From positions 1 to 64,000 of the forward strand of contig CAYTBT010000011.1 in NCBI GenBank assembly GCA_964436125.1: DNA of 64,000 nt, in the 5' to 3' direction. Shown here piece by piece: positions 37,233 to 45,860 of the stretch. The DNA comes from CAYRFF01 sp964436125. GTDB taxonomy: Bacteria; Bacteroidota; Bacteroidia; Chitinophagales; Saprospiraceae. A program made the position numbers and the translations under genes. The notes beneath the pieces are model-generated. The model searched no databases and was not told where the DNA came from. It saw nothing but the letters and a program-made list of their open reading frames with translations. Positions within the stretch are counted from its first letter, which is position 1, and every line of letters starts with the position of its first letter.

Positions 37233-38789
37233 ATGGATAAAATTAAAATACTCTGGGTAGATGATGAAATTGATATGTTGAAACCGCAACTCCTTTTTCT
37301 TGAGGAGAAAGGATATGCGATAACAACTGTCACCAATGGCCACGATGCGCTTGAGGAAATAGAGCAAAATAAATTTGATGTTGTTTTTCTCGATGAATCC
37401 ATGCCTGGACTTACCGGCCTGGAGACCCTTGATCGATTACGGGGCATCGATGAACGCGTTCCCGTAGTGATGATTACCAAGAATGAAGAAGAAGATTTAA
37501 TGGAAGAGGCGATAGGCTCAGAGATTGCCGATTATCTCATAAAACCCGTGAATCCAAATCAGATTCTCCTGTCTTTAAAGAAAATTATCGATAATAAACG
37601 GCTTGTCCAGGAAAAAGCAGCTACGGAATATCATAGTCAGTTCAGAGAAATTTTAATGCGGATTAATTCCGGGCTGGACCTCGATGAATGGAAAGATGTT
37701 TACAAGAATATCATTCATTGGGAATTAAAGCTGGATGCCACAGAAGCCTCGCAGATGGGAGATATTCTTGCGATGCAGAAAGAGGAGGCCAATGGAGAAT
37801 TCTCCAAATTTGTCAAGCGTAATTACATGGATTGGATTGATGAAAATCAAGAAGAAAGGCCGGTGATGTCCGACAACTTGATGCGTAGAAAGGTCTTTCC
37901 TGAATTGAGTGATGATAAACCGACGATAATGCTGCTCCTCGATAATTGTCGTTACGATCAGTGGAAGGTTATTGAGCCATTGATTCTCGAGGAATTTAAT
38001 CTGCTTTCCGAAGATACATTTGTCTCAATTCTGCCTACAACTACCCAATACAGCAGAAATTCCATCTTTTCAGGTCTGTTTCCCGCTGAAATTGCCCAGC
38101 ATTATAGGAAATGGTGGAGAAATGATAATGAGGAAGGAGGGAAGAATCAATTTGAAGCAGACTTATTGAATGAGCAGATTAAACGACTCATTCATCGGGA
38201 TATCAAGCATGAGTACTTCAAGGTAACTAATCAAGAACTCGGCCAAGAACTCGTGAATAATGCTCAGAATTTCCTCAATAATGACCTCACCGTAATTGTC
38301 TATAATTTTATTGACATGCTTTCCCATGCGCGGACTGAGATGGAAGTGCTAAAAGAGCTTGCGGGTGATGAAAGAGCATATCGAAGCCTCACGCGCTCCT
38401 GGTTCATACATTCCCCATTATGGGAAGCTTTACGCAAGATATCCGAAAGAGAATTTAAGCTTATCGTGACGACAGATCACGGAACGATAAGAGTACAAGA
38501 TCCGAGCAAAGTAATCGGCGATCGGGAGACAACGCCCAATCTTCGCTATAAAGTAGGTAAGAATCTGGATTACAATAAGGAAGATGTGCTTGATTTTACC
38601 GATCCGGAGAAAGCCGGCTTGCCATCTATCAATGTGAGCTCGACCTATATATTTGCTATCCAGGATAAATATTTCCTTTACCCCAATAATTATAGCTATT
38701 ATAATAATTATTACAGGAATACCTTTCAGCATGGAGGGATCTCTCTTGAAGAGATGATCTGTCCGATAATAACTCTGGAGACAAAGTAA
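37233..38789 (+). CDS. porX: PorX, response regulator with PglZ domain controlling T9SS
   Basis: A 518-residue protein joining a receiver domain (1-120) to a PglZ-like domain of the alkaline phosphatase superfamily (about 200-515). The receiver has the acidic pair D10/D11 and phosphoacceptor D54 in FDVVFLDESMPGLTG. The PglZ part has LLLDNCRYDQW, the nucleophile-region TTTQYSRNSIF and metal ligands in TTDHGTIRV and HGGISLEEM. In Porphyromonas gingivalis PorX works with the kinase PorY to control type IX secretion, and its PglZ domain has phosphodiesterase activity. It stands alone here, as is usual. Four T9SS cargo genes in this window are possible downstream beneficiaries. Confidence 0.95.
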   Translation: MDKIKILWVDDEIDMLKPQLLFLEEKGYAITTVTNGHDALEEIEQNKFDVVFLDESMPGLTGLETLDRLRGIDERVPVVMITKNEEEDLMEEAIGSEIADYLIKPVNPNQILLSLKKIIDNKRLVQEKAATEYHSQFREILMRINSGLDLDEWKDVYKNIIHWELKLDATEASQMGDILAMQKEEANGEFSKFVKRNYMDWIDENQEERPVMSDNLMRRKVFPELSDDKPTIMLLLDNCRYDQWKVIEPLILEEFNLLSEDTFVSILPTTTQYSRNSIFSGLFPAEIAQHYRKWWRNDNEEGGKNQFEADLLNEQIKRLIHRDIKHEYFKVTNQELGQELVNNAQNFLNNDLTVIVYNFIDMLSHARTEMEVLKELAGDERAYRSLTRSWFIHSPLWEALRKISEREFKLIVTTDHGTIRVQDPSKVIGDRETTPNLRYKVGKNLDYNKEDVLDFTDPEKAGLPSINVSSTYIFAIQDKYFLYPNNYSYYNNYYRNTFQHGGISLEEMICPIITLETK

Positions 38790-38816
38790 ATTTACGCGGT
38801 GGGAGATTGATTGACC

Positions 38817-39338
38817 TTAGGATTCAGCTGATTCCTCACCATCGCTTTCTGCGGGATTGATGAAATCCTCCATATCGGGTTCAGTTGTATAGGGAATCTG
38901 ACTTTCGTCAAAAAACTGTGGGAAGTCTATCTTCATCTGCTTTACAGCCCTGGTAGAGACGAGGAAAACAAGCTTTTTACCAAATGGCGTGTCCTTGTGT
39001 AAATAAATTTTCCCACGGCGAAATATAGTATAATCTTTGATGTCAATACGTTTTATCAATGCAAATGGAATCCGTATTGTGCGGAAATAATTACTTACGT
39101 AGAGATATTCTTCCTTGTATTCGACGCGTTTAATCGTCATTATGGTAAAATAAATAAGGAAGGAACCAATAATGTAAAATAAGGTTACTGCAATCCTGAA
39201 ATTAAAGCCAAATACAATACCTCCGCCAGTCTGACTATAAGCCCATACTACAATGGTAAAAATACCATAAAAACTGAACCAGAAGGTCGGAAGGAAAATC
39301 TTCCAGAAAAGGCTTGTATTGGTAGATATTCTGTGCAT
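38817..39338 (-). CDS. Membrane protein with PH-like domain, unknown
   Basis: A 173-residue protein with two transmembrane helices (about 12-33 and 46-66) and a cytoplasmic domain whose EEYLYVSNYFRTIRIPFALI and KRIDIKDYTIFRRGKIYL look like a bacterial PH-type beta barrel. The tail is acidic (PDMEDFINPAESDGEE). I recognise no named family. It ends 27 bases from the porX stop (convergent) and lies 10 bases after tatC on the same strand, so it may be co-transcribed with tatC. Confidence 0.7.
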   Translation of the reverse strand: MHRISTNTSLFWKIFLPTFWFSFYGIFTIVVWAYSQTGGGIVFGFNFRIAVTLFYIIGSFLIYFTIMTIKRVEYKEEYLYVSNYFRTIRIPFALIKRIDIKDYTIFRRGKIYLHKDTPFGKKLVFLVSTRAVKQMKIDFPQFFDESQIPYTTEPDMEDFINPAESDGEESAES

Positions 39339-39348
39339 GGTATATAGC

Positions 39349-40161
39349 TTATTTTTCTCTTTTCCGATGTACTCGCTTGGTAATAAGTATGCTCACCTCA
39401 TAGAGAAGAAGTAGAGGAATGGCAATACAAGTCTGCGTGACAACATCAGGTGGTGTAACAACGGCAGCTACGATAAATATAATGACGATGGCATAACGCC
39501 TGTATTTTTTTAAAAATTTATAATCAATCAATCCCAGCTTTGCCAGGAAATACATAACCATAGGCAATTCAAATATTAGGCCTGCAGGAACCGTAAACAT
39601 AACGAGGTAATTGATGTATGAACGGAGCGTCACTGTGTGCTCTACGGATGGGTCAACAGTATAAGAACCTAAGAAGCTGACGGCAAATGGACTTATAACA
39701 AAATAACCAAAGAGCACACCTGTGAAAAAGAGTAAACTACAAGCAAGCACAATGCCTCGACTTGCTTTCTGTTCCGACGGATATAAACCCGGCTTTATGA
39801 ACCTCCAGAATTCCCACAGGACATAAGGAAATGCAACGACAAGACCCAGCCAAAATGAACTGATCATGTGTGTTATAAATTGCTCCCCTAGATCACGTGT
39901 GATCAAGGTTAATTTATCCGGTTCCATACACACGACGTGCACGACATCGCAGAGAAATCTGTAGGTCGGAAACCACGACTTTGTAGGCCCGAGAAGTAGG
40001 TACTGAAAGACATAGTCCTTGGCAAGGAATATGACGATAGCCGCCACACCTATAGCAATAAGGCTACGGATGAGATGCCAGCGGAATTCCTCAAGGTGGT
40101 CGAGAAAGGACATTTCTGATTCCTTATTATACTCGTCTATGTCTATCTGATCTAATGGCAT
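39349..40161 (-). CDS. tatC: Twin-arginine translocase subunit TatC
   Basis: The core subunit that recognises twin-arginine signals and exports folded proteins. The start is the ATG at 40161, giving about 270 residues; the longer frame from a TTG at 40212 would begin upstream of the -7 box at 40187-40194. The N-terminal MSFLDHLEEFRWHLIRSLIAIGV is the family hallmark, and six transmembrane helices follow, with the FELPMVMYFLAKLGL segment near residue 190. TatA/B are not in the window. It is probably co-transcribed with the membrane PH-like gene after it. Confidence 0.95.
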   Translation of the reverse strand: MPLDQIDIDEYNKESEMSFLDHLEEFRWHLIRSLIAIGVAAIVIFLAKDYVFQYLLLGPTKSWFPTYRFLCDVVHVVCMEPDKLTLITRDLGEQFITHMISSFWLGLVVAFPYVLWEFWRFIKPGLYPSEQKASRGIVLACSLLFFTGVLFGYFVISPFAVSFLGSYTVDPSVEHTVTLRSYINYLVMFTVPAGLIFELPMVMYFLAKLGLIDYKFLKKYRRYAIVIIFIVAAVVTPPDVVTQTCIAIPLLLLYEVSILITKRVHRKREK

Positions 40162-40186
40162 AATACCTTTTCTGTCAATGAGAATG

Positions 40187-40194
40187 CAAAAGTA
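40187..40194 (-). promoter_or_regulatory. -7 promoter box of tatC
   Basis: On the minus strand TACTTTTG matches TAnnTTTG exactly, 26 bases upstream of the ATG at 40161. It decides the start codon of tatC. Confidence 0.45.
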
Positions 40195-40212
40195 TGAATT
40201 CTCTGACTGCAA

Positions 40213-40601
40213 TTATCCTTATATTGTAAGAATTTCCTCGATTCACCTGGATTTTCCCGGAATTTTGAGGCTAGACTGATTGTTGTCCTGTATGCCAACT
40301 GTATTTAAGTAATTGTACAGATTTTATAGCGAGTTTCAGAGAAATTTTATACAGATTTTTTCAATCATTCGGAAGGCAGAGACATAGGGACGCTGCAATT
40401 CGCGTATCAAATGAAGGTAGTCGCCACATAATGAGTAATTCAGGGGATAAGCATGAAATAAATGAGCTCATATACAGTAAGTTATTATATTTACTGCTAC
40501 TTTTGTCCATATTCTAGAGGTGATGTAAAATGTATGGTCGCATAAATACTATATTGAGCTCTAGAAGCATTATAAGAAGTAAAGCATAAAGATAGAATAT
40601 T
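40213..40601. other. Intergenic region between tatC and ybaB
   Basis: A divergent gap of about 390 bases with -7 boxes near both ends (40187-40194 minus, 40498-40505 plus). No gene or hairpin is seen. Confidence 0.45.
40498..40505 (+). promoter_or_regulatory. -7 promoter box of the ybaB gene
   Basis: TACTTTTG matches TAnnTTTG exactly, 97 bases before the ATG at 40602. No clear -33 box is seen. Confidence 0.4.
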
Positions 40602-40907
40602 ATGAATGACATGATGAGGAATTTAATGGAAAATCAGCAACAAGTAGCAGAAAGGCTGAAGGAGATAAAAGTTGTCGCTGATGCCGGTTCAGGAGCTGTA
40701 AAGATAGAAGCCAATGCCAAGTGTGAAGTACTCAATATTACTCTCGATCCCGAGAAAATAGATGTGACTGACACGGAAGCTCTGGAGGATACACTTCTCA
40801 TAGCTACCAATCGCGTAATGAAACTTGCCTTAAAAGCACAGGAAGAAGAAACGAGAAAATCACTGAATAGCTTAATGCCGGGAGGGCTTTCAGGCCTCTT
40901 TGGGTAA
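40602..40907 (+). CDS. YbaB/EbfC nucleoid-associated protein
   Basis: A 101-residue dimeric DNA-binding protein of the YbaB/EbfC family. Visible features are the helical start MMRNLMENQQQVAERLKEI, the beta strands KIEANAKCEVLNITLDPE and the long second helix ALEDTLLIATNRVMKLALKA, with a Gly-rich end (MPGGLSGLFG). In other bacteria these proteins coat DNA and affect global expression. It is often next to dnaX-recR, but not here. Its stop is 29 bases before the type B T9SS cargo gene. Confidence 0.92.
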   Translation: MNDMMRNLMENQQQVAERLKEIKVVADAGSGAVKIEANAKCEVLNITLDPEKIDVTDTEALEDTLLIATNRVMKLALKAQEEETRKSLNSLMPGGLSGLFG

Positions 40908-40936
40908 TATTTCACTTATACTGGTAAAATTGCACA

Positions 40937-42148
40937 ATGAAATACTTTTTCCTTTTCCTAAGCACTTGCTTGTGCTCGGTATTGTATGGACAATCGACAG
41001 AGGCGCTCGTCGCATATTTAAATATGGAGAACGATACGATCATGGATGTATCGGAGCTGAAAAACGATGTGCTGGTCACCAATCCCGCCGGATTTGGTTG
41101 TGGTGTTTTCGGTGATGCTGCATATTTTGACGGTACGACGAGTATTGAGTTTCTCAGTGATTTTAATACATACTTTAAGGGGAACTTCACCTTGAGCTTT
41201 GATTTTAAGCCGACTGGTACAGCGGGAAAACAGATCCTATTTGCCAAGTCAACTGAGTGCATAGGTGCCAAGGACTTTGAGATTTCTTATACCCCGACTA
41301 CACATAGTCTGGGAGTGGTGATGTCGGAAACATTTGATGAGCGCATCGATTATAAAATTCCCCTGGATCCCAATAGATGCTGGTACCATGTTGACATCGT
41401 AAGAGGCGGACCGGTAACTTTAATTTATGTAAATCACAAGCTTGTCAAACGGTCGGAAAGGGAAGTGCGTATCGATTTTTCCAATGCCGGTTTCTTTTCT
41501 GTTTCACAGAGTATCTGCATTCCACAACGCGCTTCAAAATTTGAGGGATTTATTGATGAAGTACGCTTGTATAATCGGCCATTAAATGAAGAAGAGCTTT
41601 TTTACTTGTTTAAAAATGTGAACTCAATTCTTACGATGAATGATACGCTGGTATATGTGAATATGGATGCGCCAGTCCACGTTTCCGATGATTGTACAGA
41701 TTCATATTCCTGGTTTCCATTTCAGAATGTCAGTAATCCGGATAAAGGGAATACTATAATTCACAATCCGGAAGAAGGGGAATACACTTATGTATTGACT
41801 TTTAATGAGGAATTCTGTAGTGTTACGGATACCTTGCACATCCGCGTAGTTGATCCGGGAAATGTAAGTTGTGAGAGCTTGGTGATGCCATCTGCTTTTA
41901 CGCCTAATGAGGATGGTTTAAATGATGTGTATAAAATCAGTAATCCATTTATTGTAGAGGAACTCGTGCGCTTTCAGATATTTGATAGGAATGGAGGATT
42001 GATTTTTCAGACTGCCGATCCATCGGTGGGCTGGAATGGCAAATACAAAGGGAAATATGTTTCAGCGGGTAATTATCTCTACCGCATTGTGCATATCTGT
42101 CACGGAGAACAAAGAATACTGCAGGGAAACGTGATAGTCTTGCGGTAA
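40937..42148 (+). CDS. Secreted LamG-like protein with T9SS type B sorting domain
   Basis: A 403-residue exported protein. The signal peptide ends near LYGQ at residue 19. Residues about 22-215 are a LamG/concanavalin-like sandwich (LVAYLNMENDTIMDVSELKN, AAYFDGTTSIEF, FEGFIDEVRLYNRPLNEEE), a fold that often binds glycans. A short linker domain follows. The last 90 residues, MPSAFTPNEDGLNDVYKISN through YLYRIVHICHG, are the gliding-motility-type (type B) T9SS C-terminal domain. It is likely surface-exposed and perhaps adhesive. It may share the ybaB transcript. Confidence 0.88.
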   Translation: MKYFFLFLSTCLCSVLYGQSTEALVAYLNMENDTIMDVSELKNDVLVTNPAGFGCGVFGDAAYFDGTTSIEFLSDFNTYFKGNFTLSFDFKPTGTAGKQILFAKSTECIGAKDFEISYTPTTHSLGVVMSETFDERIDYKIPLDPNRCWYHVDIVRGGPVTLIYVNHKLVKRSEREVRIDFSNAGFFSVSQSICIPQRASKFEGFIDEVRLYNRPLNEEELFYLFKNVNSILTMNDTLVYVNMDAPVHVSDDCTDSYSWFPFQNVSNPDKGNTIIHNPEEGEYTYVLTFNEEFCSVTDTLHIRVVDPGNVSCESLVMPSAFTPNEDGLNDVYKISNPFIVEELVRFQIFDRNGGLIFQTADPSVGWNGKYKGKYVSAGNYLYRIVHICHGEQRILQGNVIVLR

Positions 42149-42244
42149 CTTGCATAAATATCAATTGAATCCAGGTAAATCCTCATAGGAAATTCATCAA
42201 GGGGAAATTCATAGCATTTGCTCCGGGCACCATTGTTCATGAGA

Positions 42245-42736
42245 TTAATGACACTTAAAATATTCAAATGGTTCATGGCAATCTCGACAGTGGAATAGAG
42301 CCTTGCATGCCGTTGAGCCGAACTGGGATTTCAATTCCGTATTTTCAGAGCCGCAGTGGGGACATTTGACGGAAGTCTCTTTATTCAGAAGGCCACCTTT
42401 ATTTCCTTGCGGAGGAGCAATTCCATATTTTTGAAGCTTTGCCTTGGCTTCATCGCTCATCCAATCCGTTGTCCATGCCGGGGTGAGTACAGTGTTGACC
42501 CGGATATTTTTAATGCCTTTCTTGCTGAGTGTATTGTAAATATTTACTGCAATAACATTCATGGCCGGACAACCGGAATAAGTCGGAGTAATCGTTACGA
42601 TACATTTATTATCCTTAAGCTCCACATTTCTGATGATTCCGAGATCATGGACAGTGAGGACCGGAATCTCCGGGTCTTTTATTTCACCGAGGAGTTGCCA
42701 GATATCGTTTTCTGTATATGTCGTATCGTTTACCAT
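42245..42736 (-). CDS. paaD: Phenylacetyl-CoA epoxidase subunit PaaD
   Basis: A 163-residue PaaD (PaaJ) protein, combining an MIP18/SufT-like domain (DIWQLLGEIKDPEIPVLTVH, VTITPTYSGCPAMNVI) with a C-terminal zinc ribbon (KCPHCGSENTEL and HCRDCHEPF). It is needed to mature or stabilise the ring-1,2-epoxidase that acts on phenylacetyl-CoA. It is last in the paaABCD run and overlaps paaC by seven bases. Confidence 0.92.
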   Translation of the reverse strand: MVNDTTYTENDIWQLLGEIKDPEIPVLTVHDLGIIRNVELKDNKCIVTITPTYSGCPAMNVIAVNIYNTLSKKGIKNIRVNTVLTPAWTTDWMSDEAKAKLQKYGIAPPQGNKGGLLNKETSVKCPHCGSENTELKSQFGSTACKALFHCRDCHEPFEYFKCH

Positions 42737-43485
42737 TTCTGACCTGGATATGTGCGTTGCATATACTGCAGCTCTGCAAGAATGTATCCGAGATGCTCAG
42801 TATGGACGCCTGTTTTTCCGCCGACTTGCATATAATTGACTTCCGGAATAATAAGATCTGAATCCTTAATGAGCTTATTCAGCCTATGGAAGTAGAAATC
42901 GTGAATTTCAGATAGATCTACGCCTATGTTGCTCTCATGTGCTTCAATATCGAGCTCATCAGGGCTTACGAGTTCCCCGGAATAATGATAGAGTTTATTG
43001 ATGGCTTCTTGCATTTTCTTGTTTCCTTCTTCAGTCCCTAGACTCAATCTTTTTACCCATTCTGAGGAATACGTAGAGTGATATTCAACTTCTTTTATCG
43101 CTTTTTTTGCAATCGCTGCAAGCTGTTCGTCTTGTGATTCTTGCAATTTTTCTAGAAAAAGATAGTGATATGAGTCAAATATTGCCTGCCTCATAATGGT
43201 CTCGCCCCAGTGCCCATTAGGTCTTTCTACGAGCAGTGTATTATAATATTTACGTCCCGGGCGCAGATAGGCTAGGTCATCTTCATCAATGCCGTGACCG
43301 TGTAGTTGTGCAGCGTATTGATAGTATAATCTACATTGTCCTATGAGGTCGAGGGCAATATTGGTCAATGCGATATCTTGCTCGAGAATGGGACCGTGAC
43401 CGCACCATTCAGAAAGGCGATGACCGAGAATAAATGTATTATCTGCCTGCCTGAGGATATATTTTATTTTATGTTCTTTCTGCAT
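42730..43485 (-). CDS. paaC: Phenylacetyl-CoA epoxidase structural subunit PaaC
   Basis: A 251-residue ferritin-like partner of PaaA. LSEWCGHGPILEQDIALTN and the later WVKRLSLGTEEGNKKMQEA follow PaaC closely; the fold is helical but the diiron site is not functional in this subunit in characterised enzymes. It forms the heterodimer with PaaA that makes up the epoxidase core. Confidence 0.93.
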   Translation of the reverse strand: MQKEHKIKYILRQADNTFILGHRLSEWCGHGPILEQDIALTNIALDLIGQCRLYYQYAAQLHGHGIDEDDLAYLRPGRKYYNTLLVERPNGHWGETIMRQAIFDSYHYLFLEKLQESQDEQLAAIAKKAIKEVEYHSTYSSEWVKRLSLGTEEGNKKMQEAINKLYHYSGELVSPDELDIEAHESNIGVDLSEIHDFYFHRLNKLIKDSDLIIPEVNYMQVGGKTGVHTEHLGYILAELQYMQRTYPGQKW

Positions 43486-43520
43486 TTTTTTCTGATCAAA
43501 GGCTGATAAATTGGCTTGAT

Positions 43521-43826
43521 TTAAATGTGCTCAACTTCATCGGGTATGTGATAAAATGTGGGATGACGGTAGATTTTATCTTTAGCCGGAGAATAATACG
43601 CATCACTATTTGCCGGATTGGAGGCGGTGATTTCTTTGGATGGAACCACCCAGATACTTTCTCCTTCCATTCTTCTAGTATAAACGTCGCGGGCATTCTC
43701 TATCGCCATCTGTGCATCTGCTGCATGCAAGCTGCCGACGTGTTTATGTGCCATTCCATTGGAAGAACGTATGAAAACTTCATACAAGGGCCAATTATCT
43801 TTATTGTTATCTATTTCAGGTTTCAT
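43521..43826 (-). CDS. paaB: Phenylacetyl-CoA epoxidase subunit PaaB
   Basis: A 101-residue subunit that bridges PaaAC dimers. WPLYEVFIRSSNGMAHKHVG, then HAADAQMAIENARDVYTRR and SIWVVPSKEIT are the usual PaaB segments. Length is normal (about 95-105). It overlaps paaA by four bases and is followed by paaC after a 35-base gap. Confidence 0.93.
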   Translation of the reverse strand: MKPEIDNNKDNWPLYEVFIRSSNGMAHKHVGSLHAADAQMAIENARDVYTRRMEGESIWVVPSKEITASNPANSDAYYSPAKDKIYRHPTFYHIPDEVEHI

Positions 43827-44773
43827 GCTACTTGTGATTTACTTCTTGTGTTTCTTTGTTTTTCTGCATAAGCCCTTGCGGCTTCTCTGACCCATTGTCC
43901 ATCTTCATGCGCTTTACGGCGTGCATTTAATCTATCTTTATTGCAAGGTCCATCGCCTTTAACTACTCGCCAGAATTCATCCCAGTCGATTTCACCGTGT
44001 TCATAATGTTGGGTTTCTTCATTCCATTTTAAATCCTCATCCGGAATTTTCAAGCCAAGATAATCTGCTTGAGGAACTGTCATATCGATAAATTTTTGAC
44101 GTAGTTCATCATTGGTAAAGCGTTTAATCTTCCAGTTCATGGATTGAGCCGTATGCTTTGAATCTTTATCGCTCGGACCAAACATCATTAAGGAAGGCCA
44201 CCACCATCTATTCAGCGCATCTTGTGCCATTTCTTTCTGCTCTTTACTTCCTTTTACCAGGGAAAGCAGTATTTCATAGCCTTGTCGTTGATGGAAACTT
44301 TCTTCTTTACAGATTCTTACCATTGCACGGGCATAAGGGCCGAATGAACACCTACACAGTGGAACTTGATTCATTATTGCTGCACCATCAACCAACCAGC
44401 CTATAGCTCCCATATCTGCCCATGTCAATGTGGGATAATTAAATATTGAACTGTATTTGGCTTTTCCGGTAAGCAGTTGATCTATCATCTCATCACGTGA
44501 TATTCCCAGTGTTTCAGTAGCCGAATAAAGGTAAAGACCGTGACCGGCTTCGTCTTGCACCTTGGCGAGTAGGATAGATTTCCTGCGCAGGCTCGGGGCT
44601 CTCGTTATCCAATTTCCTTCAGGCAACATCCCCACTACTTCTGAATGAGCATGTTGTGACATCTGCCTGATAAGTGTCTGTCTATACTTCTCCGGCATCC
44701 AATCTCTGGGCTCAATTTTTTCTTCATTGTCTATCCGAGATTGAAATATCTGTTCTAAGTCTTTTTCTTGCAT
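43823..44773 (-). CDS. paaA: Phenylacetyl-CoA epoxidase catalytic subunit PaaA
   Basis: A 316-residue catalytic subunit of ring-1,2-phenylacetyl-CoA epoxidase, a bacterial multicomponent diiron oxygenase that opens aromatic breakdown. The diiron helices are visible in KVQDEAGHGLYLYSATETLG and ICKEESFHQRQGYEIL (E-x-x-H pairs). QMSQHAHSEVVGMLPEGNWI near the start is typical. The electron-transfer subunit PaaE is not next to this cluster, so it must lie elsewhere. Confidence 0.95.
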   Translation of the reverse strand: MQEKDLEQIFQSRIDNEEKIEPRDWMPEKYRQTLIRQMSQHAHSEVVGMLPEGNWITRAPSLRRKSILLAKVQDEAGHGLYLYSATETLGISRDEMIDQLLTGKAKYSSIFNYPTLTWADMGAIGWLVDGAAIMNQVPLCRCSFGPYARAMVRICKEESFHQRQGYEILLSLVKGSKEQKEMAQDALNRWWWPSLMMFGPSDKDSKHTAQSMNWKIKRFTNDELRQKFIDMTVPQADYLGLKIPDEDLKWNEETQHYEHGEIDWDEFWRVVKGDGPCNKDRLNARRKAHEDGQWVREAARAYAEKQRNTRSKSQVA

Positions 44774-44876
44774 AGCTTATGCTTTATTTACGCTTGCCTC
44801 TAAGATAGTAAATGGATTTGTTAAATTGAAAGTTGCATAAGGAATTTAAAAGATTGGAAAGATTTTAATTGAAGGG

Positions 44877-45548
44877 CTATTTAATAGCTTGTACCATTTC
44901 CCGTTTGCCGGGCGCGCCTTCTAGAGTATTTACCCGGAAGCCGACTTTTTTCAGGTTGCGCTTAAATTGTCCTTGTGCGCAATAAGTCGTCATTATTCCG
45001 CCGGTTTTTAAGAGTTTGAATATTTTACGACAAGCATTCAGGTCCCATAATTCTGCTTGAGTCCCCGGATCAAATGCATCGTAGTACAGTACATCATAAA
45101 GATTGTTGCTCGTAAAATGGAGGAAATCAATATGGCATTTGCGCAAGCTAAAATATGGGTGAAGCTTAATGTCTTGATTCCATTGTGCATCGATAATAGA
45201 GTGATAGATATTGCGATGAGCGAGATTTACAAAACCTTCATCGCCTGCATAGCGCTTCCATGCATCGGAGGGAAGTGGGTGTTTTTCAATAGCTGTGTAG
45301 TTTAATGCTTGGTGGTGCTCAATGGCATATTCTGCAGTGAGGTATGCATTCAATCCACTACCGAGCCCCATTTCCAAGACAGATATTTCCTTCTTTACAT
45401 CTTGTTCATCAAGGTACTCAATAAGGCCATTCTGTATATACACATGACGGCTTTCACTCAATGCACCATTCATGGAATGGTAGCTAGAATCATACATAGA
45501 AGAATAGAGAGTGGGCGATCCATCTCTTGTCTGCTGAAGTGATATCAT
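44877..45548 (-). CDS. MnmD-type tRNA methyltransferase
   Basis: A 223-residue class I SAM methyltransferase matching the methyltransferase half of MnmC, which completes the mnm5s2U modification at tRNA wobble position 34. SAM motif I is LEMGLGSGLNAYLTAEYA near residue 60, and YYDAFDPGTQAELWDL is the family's D-P motif near residue 160. The FAD-dependent oxidase half of E. coli MnmC is absent, which is the MnmD (stand-alone) form. It lies 10 bases after a tiny lipoprotein gene on the same strand. Confidence 0.88.
   Translation of the reverse strand: MISLQQTRDGSPTLYSSMYDSSYHSMNGALSESRHVYIQNGLIEYLDEQDVKKEISVLEMGLGSGLNAYLTAEYAIEHHQALNYTAIEKHPLPSDAWKRYAGDEGFVNLAHRNIYHSIIDAQWNQDIKLHPYFSLRKCHIDFLHFTSNNLYDVLYYDAFDPGTQAELWDLNACRKIFKLLKTGGIMTTYCAQGQFKRNLKKVGFRVNTLEGAPGKREMVQAIK
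45137..45148 (-). repeat. GCTTNCGCAAAT word, site 12
   Basis: Minus-strand GCTTGCGCAAAT, in sense within the mnmD gene (SLRKC), preceded by TTA and followed by G. Confidence 0.8.
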
Positions 45549-45558
45549 TGAGTTTTTC

Positions 45559-45696
45559 CTAGAAAAATGGGATTAAAGCGGCAATAAAGTCGGTAAAGTC
45601 TGTGCTCATGCCATAAGGGCAACCATAACCACGGTTACAAGCACTTAGAGTTAAAACAACAAGGATAAGCAGTGCGCTCAATTTTACTTTATTCAT
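45559..45696 (-). CDS. Small lipoprotein upstream of mnmD (45 aa)
   Basis: A 45-codon gene, ATG at 45696 to TAG at 45559. It encodes a basic start (MNKVKLS), a hydrophobic stretch (ALLILVVLTL) and the lipobox LSAC, so Cys20 would be lipidated. The remaining 25 residues begin NRGYGCPYGMSTDFTDF and end IPFF. This complete signal-and-lipobox pattern is unlikely by chance. A -7 box at 45755-45762 supports transcription. It ends 10 bases before mnmD, so it is likely the first gene of a two-gene operon. Function is unknown; a stable, surface-anchored peptide is possible. Confidence 0.7.
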   Translation of the reverse strand: MNKVKLSALLILVVLTLSACNRGYGCPYGMSTDFTDFIAALIPFF

Positions 45697-45754
45697 AAAT
45701 CTACGATAATTTGTATAAGCTTAAATGTCCTATTAATTATGCTTTAAGAACGCT

Positions 45755-45762
45755 CAAAGGTA
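45755..45762 (-). promoter_or_regulatory. -7 promoter box of the small lipoprotein-mnmD operon
   Basis: On the minus strand TACCTTTG matches TAnnTTTG exactly, 58 bases upstream of the ATG at 45696. No clear -33 box is seen. Confidence 0.45.
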
Positions 45763-45860
45763 ATACTTATTTCTTAAAACATGTATTTAATTTCCGAGAT
45801 TTGATGAATTTATTGAAATAACTTTAATATATTGGGCTATCAGAATTTTAAAATAAAGGT

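Noticed and set aside
37233..38789. PglZ domain as a sign of a BREX phage-defence system
   Set aside because: The fusion to a receiver domain is the PorX architecture, and no brxC, pglX or other BREX gene is nearby.
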